64,000 nt of DNA from the NCBI GenBank assembly GCA_033977485.1, contig CM066984.1, positions 114,569,251 to 114,633,250 on the forward strand. The letters run 5' to 3'. This DNA is from Hydrangea macrophylla. Its lineage: Eukaryota; Streptophyta; Magnoliopsida; Cornales; Hydrangeaceae. The first letter of the stretch is position 1, and each line of letters begins with the position of its first letter. Both the position numbers and the translations under genes were made by a program. Shown piece after piece: positions 12,199 to 22,942 of the stretch. The notes beneath the pieces were generated by a model that worked only from the letters and a program-made list of their open reading frames with translations, made no database searches and was not told where the DNA came from.

Positions 12199-13570
12199 TG
12201 TTTGCACCTAAAAAATACATTTTTTAAATCAAAGTTTGATAAGGCCGATTGAAATATTTTAATCGGACTCATGAGACCGATGGTAAAATTAATGGCTAAG
12301 TTGTTACTTCAAAAGTTGATCGGGCTTATTACAGTCGGGCTAACACCTTTGCTTAATCGGACTAACCACTATTCACTCGGGCTCATTATATCGGGCATCA
12401 CTCAATCGGGCTGTCATATAGGTCATTTTAATTCCATAAATGGGCTGTCACTTCATGACTCAATTCGGTTGCACAAGCCCGATGCCAATTTAAGTGATAA
12501 AATAGTGGTGAAGCCCGATTGTATCAATCCACCCAATGGTGTCATCAGGCTGCCTTGTCAATTTGGTACAACATCACTACTGCCACTTTGGTTAGTCTAA
12601 GGCATATGGTGGGCTACCCCTTTGCACACTTTAGTTGGAATGACCATATATGGTCATCTGCCTAAATTGTCAAGACATCTTTATTCGGACGGATCATGCC
12701 TACCATTCTGCCAAAGAATTAGCTATGTGGCCAGTTAGCATGTGTGTGTGAAACATGGTCAGTAAGTTAATTCATTTGGTATTATTATTGATTTGGCAAC
12801 TTTAGAAAAGATAGGTTGGCGTATTTTGGAGAGTTGTCATCTCTACAAATTCTCAATGTGATAATGTTATCTGTTAAGGAAAGATAATATTTTAAGATAT
12901 TATCTGATAAGGCAACATATTATCATTTTTGGAAGATAATATCAATATATTATCTAATATGGAAGTAATCTTTTACTTGGTGGCCAAGCAAGTCGAATCT
13001 ATACCATATTCAAACCAGATTCAAGATCAAACACATACATATATGTATATATTTGAAGATATGGAAGGCTTTATCAGTTTATGGAAATAAACTGATAATT
13101 TTTACCAGATAATGATTCATCAGAGATTTCCTACCTTATCTAGAAGACCTCCATGGCCGCTATAAATTAACAGGCAGGCCAAGCTATTAACTCACTCCGC
13201 GTCATCTTCGATACACCGCATTCAACCGCATCCCAAATGCATCCTTTAGCATTCTTAGTTTAGGCAAATATAGCAGTCTTTTGTTTTCCTAGCTTTTCAA
13301 TTACTTCTTGTAATTTCTTTTCTTTAATTAAATAAAAGTCAATTTTATTTAATTCATCTTTCATCACTTGTATGGCTTGTGTGCTTCAATACTGCCATAG
13401 GATCTTAGGCCAAGGGTACTTTCCTACTTGGCCATCACAATCGTTTTGATAGAAGTCAGATTTCCAAACCTTGTGTATCACTCACACAAGTGACTTAGGA
13501 AATTTTGTTTTATTAGTTTGGGCCTACCTAACAAGGCTCTGGCACGCCCAAATAAATATTATAGCAAACA
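12199..13570 (+). repeat. 5' LTR of the non-autonomous element
   Basis: TG...CA ends. A TATA box (CTATAAATTA) lies near 13160 and AATAAA-type signals near 13326-13334, so U3 is about 960 bp. U3 carries a cluster of TCGGGCT/TCGGACT motifs at 12263, 12320, 12335, 12357, 12377, 12391 (TCGGGCA) and 12406, with inverted AGCCCGA at 12476 and 12512. A 109-aa open frame at 12271-12600 is repeated intact in the 3' LTR. I regard it as chance openness, not a gene. Confidence 0.9.
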
Positions 13571-13573
13571 ATT

Positions 13574-13591
13574 TGGCACGCCCGGTGGGAC
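13574..13591 (+). other. Probable primer-binding site
   Basis: TGGCACGCCCGGTGGGAC lies three bases after the 5' LTR end. Read as the complement of a tRNA 3' end it gives ...GUGCCA with a plausible T-arm stem (CCACC). The tRNA species is not identified; it is not the initiator tRNA-Met site used by the Copia elements in this window. Confidence 0.55.
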
Positions 13592-13714
13592 CGCCAAGTG
13601 ATGAGCCAAGCATGCCGTTAGACATGGCTGCAATTCTACCGCGACCAGGTTCGTTGCAGGGACGAAAAAATAAGCCTTCTTGAAGGTTTAATTTCTCATC
13701 TCAACTTCAAAAAG

Positions 13715-14557
13715 GTGATGCTCCATTGCGATTCATGCTGCCAAAAGTTGGGATCGCCATGGGATTTGCAGCTGGGTCATCGGCTTAGTCGTGAAATAAG
13801 CCGATATGAGGATGAAATCGGTCAACTAAAAACTGAGATTGACCGATTAGAGACCGATAGACAATTTTTCAACAATGAAATCGGTCTCCTTCTTGCCGTA
13901 AGTGGAGCAGAAGAGCCAGCACCTTATGGAGAAAATTTCATGTCCATGGAAGATTTCTTAAACGGTAGCTGGAGGGAAAATCCTAGCAGTTTTCCTAATT
14001 TGCCGCTCGGGGGGCAAGAAGACGGCGAAAAAATAATTTCTAAGGATAGGCCGAATGATCGTATATCGGCCATAGAGCCCCTCCTTGATGTTGAAGACGG
14101 CGACGAAACACTCGGGGGGCAAATTCAAGATGAGCCTCGCAATTCTGTTGAGGCCGAAGAGGAAAGTGATAGGCCGAGTGATCTTGAACCGGCCATAGAG
14201 CCTCCCGTTAGTGAGGAGGACGATGACGAAGACTCCCTTGGTGAGGAAGAAATCGATGATGAAGGGCTCGGGGGGCAAGCTTCGCCAAGACCGGTTGAAA
14301 CTAAATCGGTCCATGAAGGTTTTGAACACATTCCTTTGAGGAAACTCACCCTTAAGGAGTTGTTCAATTTTTTCGGTCTCTTTGTAATGACCGATTATTA
14401 TTTTTATTTTAAGCCAATTAATTATTTGGCTTGGGTTGATTTACATCCACGATGGCTGAGTGGATGTCACCAAAAATTAAATATTATTTGGTGGCTCTTT
14501 TTACAGCAATGGTATTATCAAAAGACTAAGAAAAGTATCAAGACCGGACTGAACTAA
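13715..14557 (+). CDS. Unrecognised acidic coiled-coil ORF inside LTR element, 280 aa
   Basis: I do not recognise this protein. It is the only substantial frame between the two LTRs. Residues about 22-60 (REISRYEDEIGQLKTEIDRL and onward) show heptad spacing typical of a coiled coil. Residues about 90-200 are very acidic and contain three degenerate repeats, each ending in LGGQ (for example DGDETLGGQ and DDEGLGGQ). The repeats carry a (D/E)RP(N/S)D phrase followed by (S)AIEP or PAIEP. The last 70 residues are rich in aromatic and hydrophobic residues (WWLFLQQWYYQ). There is no zinc knuckle, DTGA protease or polymerase motif. A short upstream frame ending at 13683 (MAAILPRPG...) may be a gag-start relic. 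It could be an element-specific structural or accessory protein, or a decayed gag. Intactness in a young element argues for recent selection or youth; I cannot separate these. Confidence 0.55.
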   Translation: MMLHCDSCCQKLGSPWDLQLGHRLSREISRYEDEIGQLKTEIDRLETDRQFFNNEIGLLLAVSGAEEPAPYGENFMSMEDFLNGSWRENPSSFPNLPLGGQEDGEKIISKDRPNDRISAIEPLLDVEDGDETLGGQIQDEPRNSVEAEEESDRPSDLEPAIEPPVSEEDDDEDSLGEEEIDDEGLGGQASPRPVETKSVHEGFEHIPLRKLTLKELFNFFGLFVMTDYYFYFKPINYLAWVDLHPRWLSGCHQKLNIIWWLFLQQWYYQKTKKSIKTGLN

Positions 14558-14881
14558 TTCAGTCAGTAGTGCTATTCGGACTCACAAGGCCGAAAGCAAG
14601 AATAATAATAACAAATAAAGTGATGCTGGAAGGATGCTTGGGATGCTGAATCGGACATAGAGGCCGATGGTGTAACTTATTTCAAGAGTGCCTGTCAAGT
14701 GGTGAAGCCCGATTACATGAGGTTGTTCCAAAGCAATTACATGTCTCAGTCAAGCTACAACGTGAGGTGTCAAACGGTCTCATGGGCGAGCCCGATACTG
14801 TGAGAAAGGCAATCGGTCTCTAGAAAAATATGGCCATTCAAAATTTCACTTGTTTTTATTTTAAACGGCCAGGGGGGCAAT

Positions 14882-16255
14882 TGTTTGCACCTAAAAAATA
14901 CATTTTTTAAATCAAAGTTTGATAAGGCCGATTGAAATATTTTAATCGGACTCATGAGACCGATGGTAAAATTAATGGCTAAGTTGTTACTTCAAAAGTT
15001 GATCGGGCTTATTACAGTCGGGCTAACACCTTTGCTTAATCGGACTAACCACTATTCACTCGGGCTCATTATATCGGGCATCACTCAATCGGGCTGTCAT
15101 ATAGGTCATTTTAATTCCATAAATGGGCTGTCACTTCATGACTCAATTCGGTTGCACAAGCCCGATGCCAATTTAAGTGATAAAATAGTGGTGAAGCCCG
15201 ATTGTATCAATCCACCCAATGGTGTCATCAGGCTGCCTTGTCAATTTGGTACAACATCACTACTGCCACTTTGGTTAGTCTAAGGCATATGGTGGGCTAC
15301 CCCTTTGCACACACTTTAGTTGGAATGACCATATATGGTCATCTGCCTAAATTGTCAAGACATCTTTATTCGGAAGGATCATGCCTACCATTCTGCCAAA
15401 GAATTAGCTATGTGGCCAGTTAGCATGTGTGTGTGAAACATGGTCAGTAAGTTAATTCATTTGGTATTATTATTGATTTGGCAACTTTAGAAAATATAGG
15501 TTGGCGTATTTTGGAGAGTTGTCATCTCTACAAATTCTCAATGTGATAATGTTATCTGTTAAGGAAAGATAATATTTTAAGATATTATCTGATAAGGCAA
15601 CATATTATCATTTTTGGAAGATAATATCAATATATTATCTTATATGGAAGTAATCTTTTACTTGGTGGCCAAGCAAGCCGAATCTATACCATATTCGAAC
15701 CAGATTCAAGATCAAACACATACATATATGTATATATTTGAAGATATGGAAGGCTTTATCAGTTTATGGAAATAAACTGGTAATTTTTACCAGATAATGA
15801 TTCATCAGAGATTTCCTACCTTATCTAGAAGACCTCCATGGCCGCTATAAATTAACAGGCAGGCCAAGCTATCAACTCACTCCGCGTCATCTTCGATACA
15901 CTGCATTCAACCGCATCCCAAATGCATCCTTTAGCATTCTTAGTTTAGGCAAATATAGCAGTCTTTTGTTTTCCTAGCTTTTCAATTACTTCTTGTAATT
16001 TCTTTTCTTTAATTAAATAAAAGTCTATTTTATTTAATTCATCTTTCATCACTTGTATGGCTTGTGTGCTTCAATGCTGCCATAGGATCTTAGGCCAAGG
16101 GTACTTTCCTACTTGGCCATCACAATCGTTTTGACAGAAGTCAGATTTTCAAACCTTGTGTATCACTCACACAAGTGACTTAGGAAATTTTGTTTTATTA
16201 GTTTGGGCCTACCTAACAAGGCTCTGACACGCCCAAATAAATATTATAGCAAACA
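14882..16255 (+). repeat. 3' LTR of the non-autonomous element
   Basis: Collinear with 12199-13570, ending GCAAACA directly before the ATGAT TSD. The first 428 bp are identical to the 5' LTR. All the differences I counted (about 13 substitutions and a CA insertion) fall in the remaining 945 bp. Confidence 0.92.
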
Positions 16256-17835
16256 ATGATTACTGTTGCCACATGGAGCCTCCAGATTGGAAGAGTTCTT
16301 GCTCTGAGTTTTTAGTCACTTGACACAATGATGGATTATGGAAGGACCAATTAATGAGTCCGGACATTACCAATGTGGTGCTTATTGGATCACAGAATTT
16401 TATTAAAAAAAAAAAAAAAACTTGAGAGCCTGCAATCATCACATGGATGCTGATCAAAATGCTCCGCACAAAGTGGGAGTTGATGATCCTTAGGCTCAAT
16501 TGATAATTTAACAACAATGTTAGGGGACACAAACAAGTTTCACAAACACACTCTATCTCTTTCTTGGGTGGTTTTGTGGGGTTCACTAAAATTATTCAGA
16601 CCCCACAGTACCACCCAAGAGAGAGATAGAATATATTTATAAGTGTGTGTGAAAATTATTTATGCCTCAAATATTACTCGAAAGAAATTGAAGGGAAGAC
16701 AGAAGAAAAGCACGTGATAAATACATGATTTGTCATGAAAATTTGGAAATAAATCCACTGACACTGAGGGCCATTGCCCATTATCATCTTATGAAAGCCC
16801 ACTAGAATTCCTTTGGGCTTAGTTGAGGCATGGTTGTTTGGTTCAAACCTGCAATATACTAAGGGGATAACATTAAACCCACTTCATAGGTTGCCACTCT
16901 TAACTCTGGTTGCCAACAAATAACAGTCCTAAGCAATTAGGATGGGTCCGATGGGATGGTCATGCACTAGTATGGCTCTTTGTTTGCTATTTAAATTCTG
17001 TGTGTGTGTGTGTGGAAGGGGGTGTTTTAAATTTAGGCTAATTTCCTTTACAATTAGAATTTTATTTTTATTTTTATTTATTAAGATACAAATTGCTTTA
17101 ATAGAGAAATGACTGAGGTTCTATCCAAATTGGTGGACAGTAACTCCAAGACAGATGTTCACATCTCCCTTCCTTATTGCTATAGAAAATAAAAATGAAT
17201 AGAGAGAGATTAATAATCATTGGCATGATATTGGGTGTTTTGATATATAGATATTTGTAATTCTTTTTAGCCCGTGAAAAAAAAAAAAAAAAACAACAAC
17301 GATGCAAGTACTATTCTTAGAGCTCAAATGTATAGGAGCGAGAGAATGTAAATGTAACATCTTCTGCAAGATGCCAAATATTTTTTGAGTAATAATAGGG
17401 GTACAACTCATTCTTACAACTCATTTAGGAGAGAGATAGAGTTGTATCCTTATCATTACCCATATTTGTTAAATCTTACTACCGTTTGGTTAGATTAATT
17501 TCTAAATACTTTAATTTTCTATTAAACTTTTTATTTGCTTTGAGCATTTCAAATGGCTCAAGGACAAAGAGATGAAAATGAAGAGAGGAAGGGAATGGGG
17601 GAAGGAATCACACAATGTCCGACTACAATGAGAATTGACATTATGATGTTCAAAAAGGAAAAACAATTTCTCTAATATTTTAAATTATCGTAAGGATGAC
17701 GAATATGTTGATTGTGATATTATCAACAAATGGAAGGGTTTGTAATTATCAATTAAAATTGATGTGTTATTGTCAAGACTTCCGAAATGGTTTATGTTTT
17801 TATACTTTTCTTCAGCTACAATCATACTTTAGTAG
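16256..17835. other. Intergenic with small MITE copies
   Basis: 16514-16676 is a family B MITE (AATGTTAGGGGACACAAA ... TGCCTCAAATATT). 17387-17460 is a 74-bp inverted structure, GAGTAATAATAGGGGTACAACTC against GAGTTGTATCC...ATTACC, possibly a tiny relative of the GAGTAAT MITEs. A (TG)n tract lies near 17001-17014. No gene is seen. Confidence 0.5.
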
Positions 17836-19716
17836 TGTAACGCCCCGAAAATCAAACCACATAAAGGAAAGCAAGGGATAGTTCTACAAAGACCAATTCA
17901 CAAGGCGGAAGCATGTAGGGGAATCCTATGTGGATTCCAAAGAAAAGTTAATAAGTCAAGGGTTGACCCACAAGGACCAAACGGGTCAAATAGGGTCAAC
18001 CAACATAGTTTGATTTTTGAAAGGAATTTGTAAAGAAGTATTTAAAACATAATTTAACAAGGAACCCCAATATATTACAAGATCAACAAGGTTTAAAAGA
18101 AAGAGTTATTAAGCAAGGGCTAAACATATGCCTGATTACAGCTTCTAAGATCACCATATACATGATTCATTAATGGATACAAAAAGGAAAGGAAAGAAAC
18201 ATGTAAGCTTAGTAATCTATTAATGTCTAGGCATTAGATTACACCTATTACAAATCCTTTCTATCCATTTACTAAATATGGAGTTGCTTGTCAAAATAAG
18301 ACTCCTCGAGGGACGTCTTCAAAAGATACATCCGAGTTGACTACTCGTGGGCCTTGCCCTCGTCAACTTCACATGAAACAAAGTGGTTTTATAGATTTCA
18401 TTAAGCACGACGGCTCAGTAGATAGCATTGAAGAAATGTACTACTACTTCTAAAATCATACTAAGACATGCGGTGCAATGATTTGCCGCCGTGGCAATGC
18501 AAATAGCCGTAAGGCCGAACCATGCAACTTCCCAATACCAAATTCCATAGCCACTCACTCTCAACACCGGATGCGAGTCACTCCAATGTGAGTGTAGCAT
18601 ACCAGATCTCCGGTAGCTAACCGAATATGACCTTGTGTTTTCGAATGTTTTAAGGATCACAAACAACCTTCCTCACCTCACACCCGCTTCCGGAATTTCA
18701 TTAAATTACAACCCCAAACGGGGATTCAAAGGTCATTCCCCAATCGGGGGGAATTTTATCAAATTCATACTCCCAAGCCAATGCTATGAATGCTAAGCCG
18801 ACTTGGCGACTATGAAATGTGACTACAATGATTATGCAACTACAATGTCATTTCTATGGTTTCGATATTATGAAGTGAACATAATAACTCATAATGACTA
18901 AACAAGAAATCAAGGATCTCAAGTAGGGCATAGATATCATTTAAGTCATCAAAGAAATTACTAGCAACAAAGAGTAATTTCAATCATAACAACTCATTTA
19001 ACATTTAGGTTTAAACATTTAAATTAACTAGACATGCATATAATGAGCAACTAACCATCAAAGCTAAACATGTAGGAAAAGTCATGAAACAAGATTAGTA
19101 TGTGACATCTCTAGTCCTACACATAGCAAACCATGAGGTTAGAAAGAGGAGTGCACTTAGTCAATGAAATCTACCTCTTGTGTTCTTTGTTCAAGAACAC
19201 ACCAAAAAATGGAGTCTAAAGAGGGAAAGGAAGAGATCAAAGAGAAGCCCTTGATGAGAGGAGAAATTTTGCTTCAAATAGCTTAAGTCCAAAAGTGCTT
19301 GCAATGTCTTCCAATGGAGCTTGGAGGTGAAGCTTCAATGGGGAACTTTGGACTTCCAAAATGGTGAGAGAATGAGAGATATAGAGATAGAGTTGTGTAT
19401 CCAAAAAATGAAGAAGAAAGAAGATATAAGGAGGGAGAGAGAGAGCTGCCAAGAAAGAGGGGGAAGGTGAGGGAGTTGTCTCCCAAAAGTGATTGATTTG
19501 ATAGGTTAGGTGTGGGTAGGTATAGGTTAGGTTTGGGTAGGTATGGGTTAGGTTTTAGTGTATAGCACACACAACCACAAGATATATTACACATGTGTAC
19601 CCACTAACCAAAAAGTACTACCAACATGTATCAAATTGAAATACACTGTCCCAAAACAAGACCCACATTGGTCCGAAATTACCAAAATACCCTTGAATAA
19701 ATTCTGGGTTTCTACA
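17836..19716 (-). mobile_element. Solo LTR, 1,881 bp, exact 5-bp TSD
   Basis: TGTAACGCCCCG at the left and TTTCTACA at the right are TG/CA ends, flanked by AGTAG at 17831-17835 and 19717-19721. Read on the minus strand it begins TGTAGAAACCC and ends CGGGGCGTTACA, an end typical of plant Ty3/Gypsy LTRs. A TATA-like CCTTATATC lies on the minus strand near 19420. No second LTR or internal pol domain is present, so it is a solo LTR left by recombination. Minus-strand orientation is inferred from the termini and TATA position. Confidence 0.82.
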
Positions 19717-19721
19717 AGTAG

Positions 19722-21037
19722 TTTGTTTGTTTTTTTGTAGAGTATTTTAAAAGTTAATTTCTTTTTTCTTTCATTAGAGCTCTTTTTTTTTTTTTTTTTT
19801 TTGGTTAGGGGGGGGGGGGGGTGTGTTTCATAGTTATCTAAGAGGCGTACAAGCATCTTTGATCAACAATTTAATCCTCTCCAACGCATATGATCTCCCA
19901 CTACCACATGAAACTAAATCAATATGAATGTCACACGTTGTCAACTCTACTTAGGTCCGCAAATATCCAAAATCATAGTAGTCATCACATATCCCAAAAA
20001 CATTTTCATATGATCGAAACCATATTCAATAATTCTCAAGCACATGAATAATTTCTCAAACATAAAGGGGTGAATATTTCTCAACTTTAAGTGAGAGGAA
20101 ATAATGGATTTAGACCCGGTTTGGGATCTATGTGGCAATAAGAAATTTTTCATTAACATAAATTTTCAAAAGAGATTTTTTGTAGGAATTTTTTAAAAAG
20201 TTGTTTAGCTGTTATCATTGCCTGATTAGACATTTTTCAACTTTTTAAAAGACCATGACGTTGCTGAATTTAAATTAATCTCTTTTCAACTATTTTTGTG
20301 AAAAAATGTAGCAACTTTTTAAAAAGCTAAAAAAAGTTGTTTCCCAAATACCCTCAACTTCCCCTCCAAAAAAAAAATAAAATTTAGCCTCAACTTTTTC
20401 TCATATTGTAATAAAAAAAAAATTTAAAAAAAAAAAGAGAGAGAGAGAGAGAGAGAAAAGAAATACAGTAGATTCAGCATTTTCAATAATCTTCAAAATT
20501 AGTAACCAAACGGGAACTTAATCATGGGAATGGGGGATTTACAAGATAAAATTGTTTAAACAAAGAAAACAATAAATATATGTTGGAATTGCTTATTTCT
20601 ATTTCTATCATAAATCTTAAATATGTAGACTAAATGACTTTTGACACCATGGTACTAACTACCAAGTAAATGGCCTCGGAAGATATTAGGAGTAATTCAG
20701 TAGTGGGGGCATTATTCACTAGGGGGGAGAGGATATTCACAAAGTAGGGGGCATTATTAAAATTTTAGATGGCTTAAATATACAACTTTTTTTTTTAGGA
20801 TTTATGACAACAAATTTCAAAATTTGAGGGAATTGGGAGTGGGGAAGGGGGGTAGGGAGCCCCCTTTGACCCACTTTGGGTCTGCCTTGTATATCTGTAG
20901 ACATACGCATCTAGAAGTTGTTAGTTGCATATATGGTTCAACATTTCACACCTTAAGTACACACTTGCAAACACTACACTACCACAAATAAAAAGGCAAC
21001 TCGAATTTTCCCAGAACTCATTTATATGACAAATCAA
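19722..21037. other. Intergenic, low-complexity tracts
   Basis: A T tract followed by a G tract at 19785-19820, AT-rich foldback-like phrases (AACTTTTTAAAA in both orientations) at 20180-20400, and a (GA)n tract near 20434-20455. No gene, RNA or clear transposon ends seen. Confidence 0.4.
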
Positions 21038-21260
21038 TAATGTTAGGGGTACAAATAAATTTTATAAATATTTATATTCATTGTCTATTTCTCTCTTGGG
21101 TGGTACTGTAGGGTCCATTGAAATTATCCGGACCCATAGTGCCACCTAGAAGAGACATAGACTGTGGGTGTAAGTGTTTGTAAACCTCACAGTGCCATCT
21201 AGGAGAAAGATTGACAATGAGTGTGAGTGTGTGTGAGATTTATTTGTTCCCTAAATATTA
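21038..21260. mobile_element. MITE, family B copy
   Basis: TAATGTTAGGGGTACAAAT at the left is mirrored by ATTTGTTCCCTAAATATTA at the right. The interior repeats the family phrase CTCTTGGGTGGTACTGTAGGG and a complementary CAGTGCCATCTAGGAG. Non-coding. Confidence 0.65.
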
Positions 21261-21312
21261 CATAAGACCAAATTTTAATTGCACATGTTTGTGGAAAATA
21301 TTAAGAGCACTA

Positions 21313-21480
21313 CTAGACCCACACAGTGAACCACACACTTTTTCCACACACAGCTTTAAATGCATGTATCCTGTGTTGTATAAGTGGAGCACAAAAAAGT
21401 GTAAAAAAATTCAAACAGCACAAAATACAAACATTTAAAGCTCTGTGTAAAAAAAAAATATGTGATTCACTGTGTTGAGA
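21313..21480. mobile_element. MITE, family E copy
   Basis: GTGAACCACACACTTTTTCC is mirrored by ATATGTGATTCAC. The core AAATGCATGTATCCTGTGTTG...CACAAAATACAAACATTTAA is itself an inverted repeat. The same core occurs at 54213-54497 and 54914-55266. Confidence 0.65.
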
Positions 21481-21782
21481 TTTCCCAAATATTAATACCC
21501 TCACCAATCAGTAGCTACACTCACGCAGATAGATCCGTTATATACGACATATTGTGTGTATATTTTGGGAACTTTTGAGACCCTTATCAAAACATTCTTA
21601 TGAAGAACACAAAATCTAATCAAGGTCCTGGAGTATATAGTTCTTTGATTTTTTTTTTCCGTTTTTTTTTTTTTTTTTTTTGCTAAAAAAATAACTTTTG
21701 ACTTTAGGACCTTCGTTCATATTGAGGAAACTCCCACCTTGTTGACAAGGACTTCTAGATTTTACAATCATAATTTTTTTAA

Positions 21783-21972
21783 GAGTAATCTTACACGCTC
21801 TAAAAAGTACATTAAAATGTACAACTTTGTTTAAAGAGGTTGGATCTTGTGCTAAAAAATCTACACACAATACACCCCCTTTTGTGTGTGCAGATTTTAC
21901 AGCACAAGGTACAACCTTTTTAAATAAGGTTGTACACTTTGGTGTATTTTTCAGAGTGTGTATCAATACTCT
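21783..21972. mobile_element. MITE with GAGTAAT ends, probably MULE-type
   Basis: Long arms pair over about 45 bp: GAGTAATCTTACACGCTC...ATGTACAAC at the left, and GTTGTACACTTTGGTG...GTATCAATACTC at the right. The flanks carry TTTTTTTAA on both sides (21774-21782 and 21973-21981), a 9-bp TSD, though T-rich and therefore weaker evidence. Confidence 0.7.
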
Positions 21973-22006
21973 TTTTTTTAATCAATCCTTCACATCTTTG
22001 TAAATA

Positions 22007-22933
22007 GGCCTAATTGCACTTTACCCCCTCGTATTATACACGTGTTTTCAATTGGGTACATGAACTTTTTTTTTTTGCAATTGGATACATGTACTTTCAT
22101 CCCCTATCCAATCAGATCCAATTGATGACGCCGTTAGTTTAAAACTAACGGTATTGCCTAGAAATGTCTTTTTTTTGCAATTAGGTACATAAACTTTTAT
22201 CCCCTTTCCAATCAGATCCATTCGCTAACGGCGTGAGATTTTGTTAGACAGAATCGTCCAAGTGTCCTTCCTCCAAAAATGGCTAAATCGGAACTTCTTT
22301 TTTCATTTTATCTATCAAAACATATGATTTTATCTGTTGGCAGACAACTAATATTGAGCTTAACAATCCTAATTTTCTTGTCTTTGGCCTTTTGGGATGA
22401 TTTTTTTATTTCAAGTATTTGTTCGAGATCAACGTAATGGGCTTCGAAATTTCACAAAAAAATTATACGTTGCGGCCATATTTTGTTTAGCTCAATATTA
22501 TTTGTCTGTCAATACATAAAATTATCTGTTTTGACATATAAAATAAAAAAATGAGGTTCCAAATTAGCCATTTTTCTATCCCAGTGAGGGGATTTTCTTT
22601 CTTTTTGATGTCGAAAAGTAATAAATGGGTTTATAAAAAAATGGTCAAAATTTGGGGAAAGGACACGTGGGCAATTCCATCCAACAAATCTCACACCATT
22701 AGCGAATGGATCTGATTGGAAATGGGATGAAAGTTCATGTACCCAATTGCAAAAAAAGGACAATTTTGGACAATTCCGTTAGTTTTAAACTAACGGCGTC
22801 ATCAATTGGATCTGATTGGAAGGGGATGAAAGTTCATGTACCCAATTGCAAAAAAAAAAAAAAAAAGAAAAAAAAGTTCATATACTCAATTGAAAACACG
22901 TGTATAGTACGAAGGGTAAAGTGCAATTAGGCC
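22007..22933. mobile_element. 927-bp foldback element, MULE-type TSD
   Basis: Left end GGCCTAATTGCACTTTACCC and right end GTAAAGTGCAATTAGGCC are complementary, and complementarity continues through most of each half (for example GTTAGTTTTAAACTAACG in both halves, and CAATATTAGTTG against its inverse). The flanks TTGTAAATA (21998-22006) and TTATAAATA (22934-22942) form a 9-bp TSD with one mismatch. There is no transposase frame. The element is essentially one large imperfect hairpin. Confidence 0.8.
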
Positions 22934-22942
22934 TTATAAATA

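Larger units (their letters stand above)
12199..16255 (+). mobile_element. Complete non-autonomous LTR retrotransposon (LARD-like)
   Basis: Two long direct repeats (12199-13570 and 14882-16255) begin TGTTTGCACC and end GCAAACA. The element is flanked by ATGAT at 12194-12198 and 16256-16260, an exact 5-bp TSD. A likely primer-binding site, TGGCACGCCCGGTGGGAC, starts at 13574 just inside the 5' LTR, and a purine tract (AGGGGGGCAA, 14871-14880) abuts the 3' LTR. The 1.3-kb interior encodes no protease, integrase or reverse transcriptase, only the acidic ORF at 13715-14557. It must therefore have been mobilised in trans. By eye the LTRs differ at about 13 positions plus a 2-bp indel in about 1,372 bp, so the insertion is young. 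Confidence 0.92.

Noticed and set aside
13958..14367. Minus-strand frames of 123 and 80 codons opposite the acidic ORF
   Set aside because: They are shadows of the plus-strand ORF, whose acidic codons read as Ser, Phe and Leu on the other strand.
12271..15283. Two identical 109-codon frames at 12271-12600 and 14954-15283
   Set aside because: They are the same stretch of the two LTRs of one element; identity comes from LTR duplication, and the frame contains no domain.
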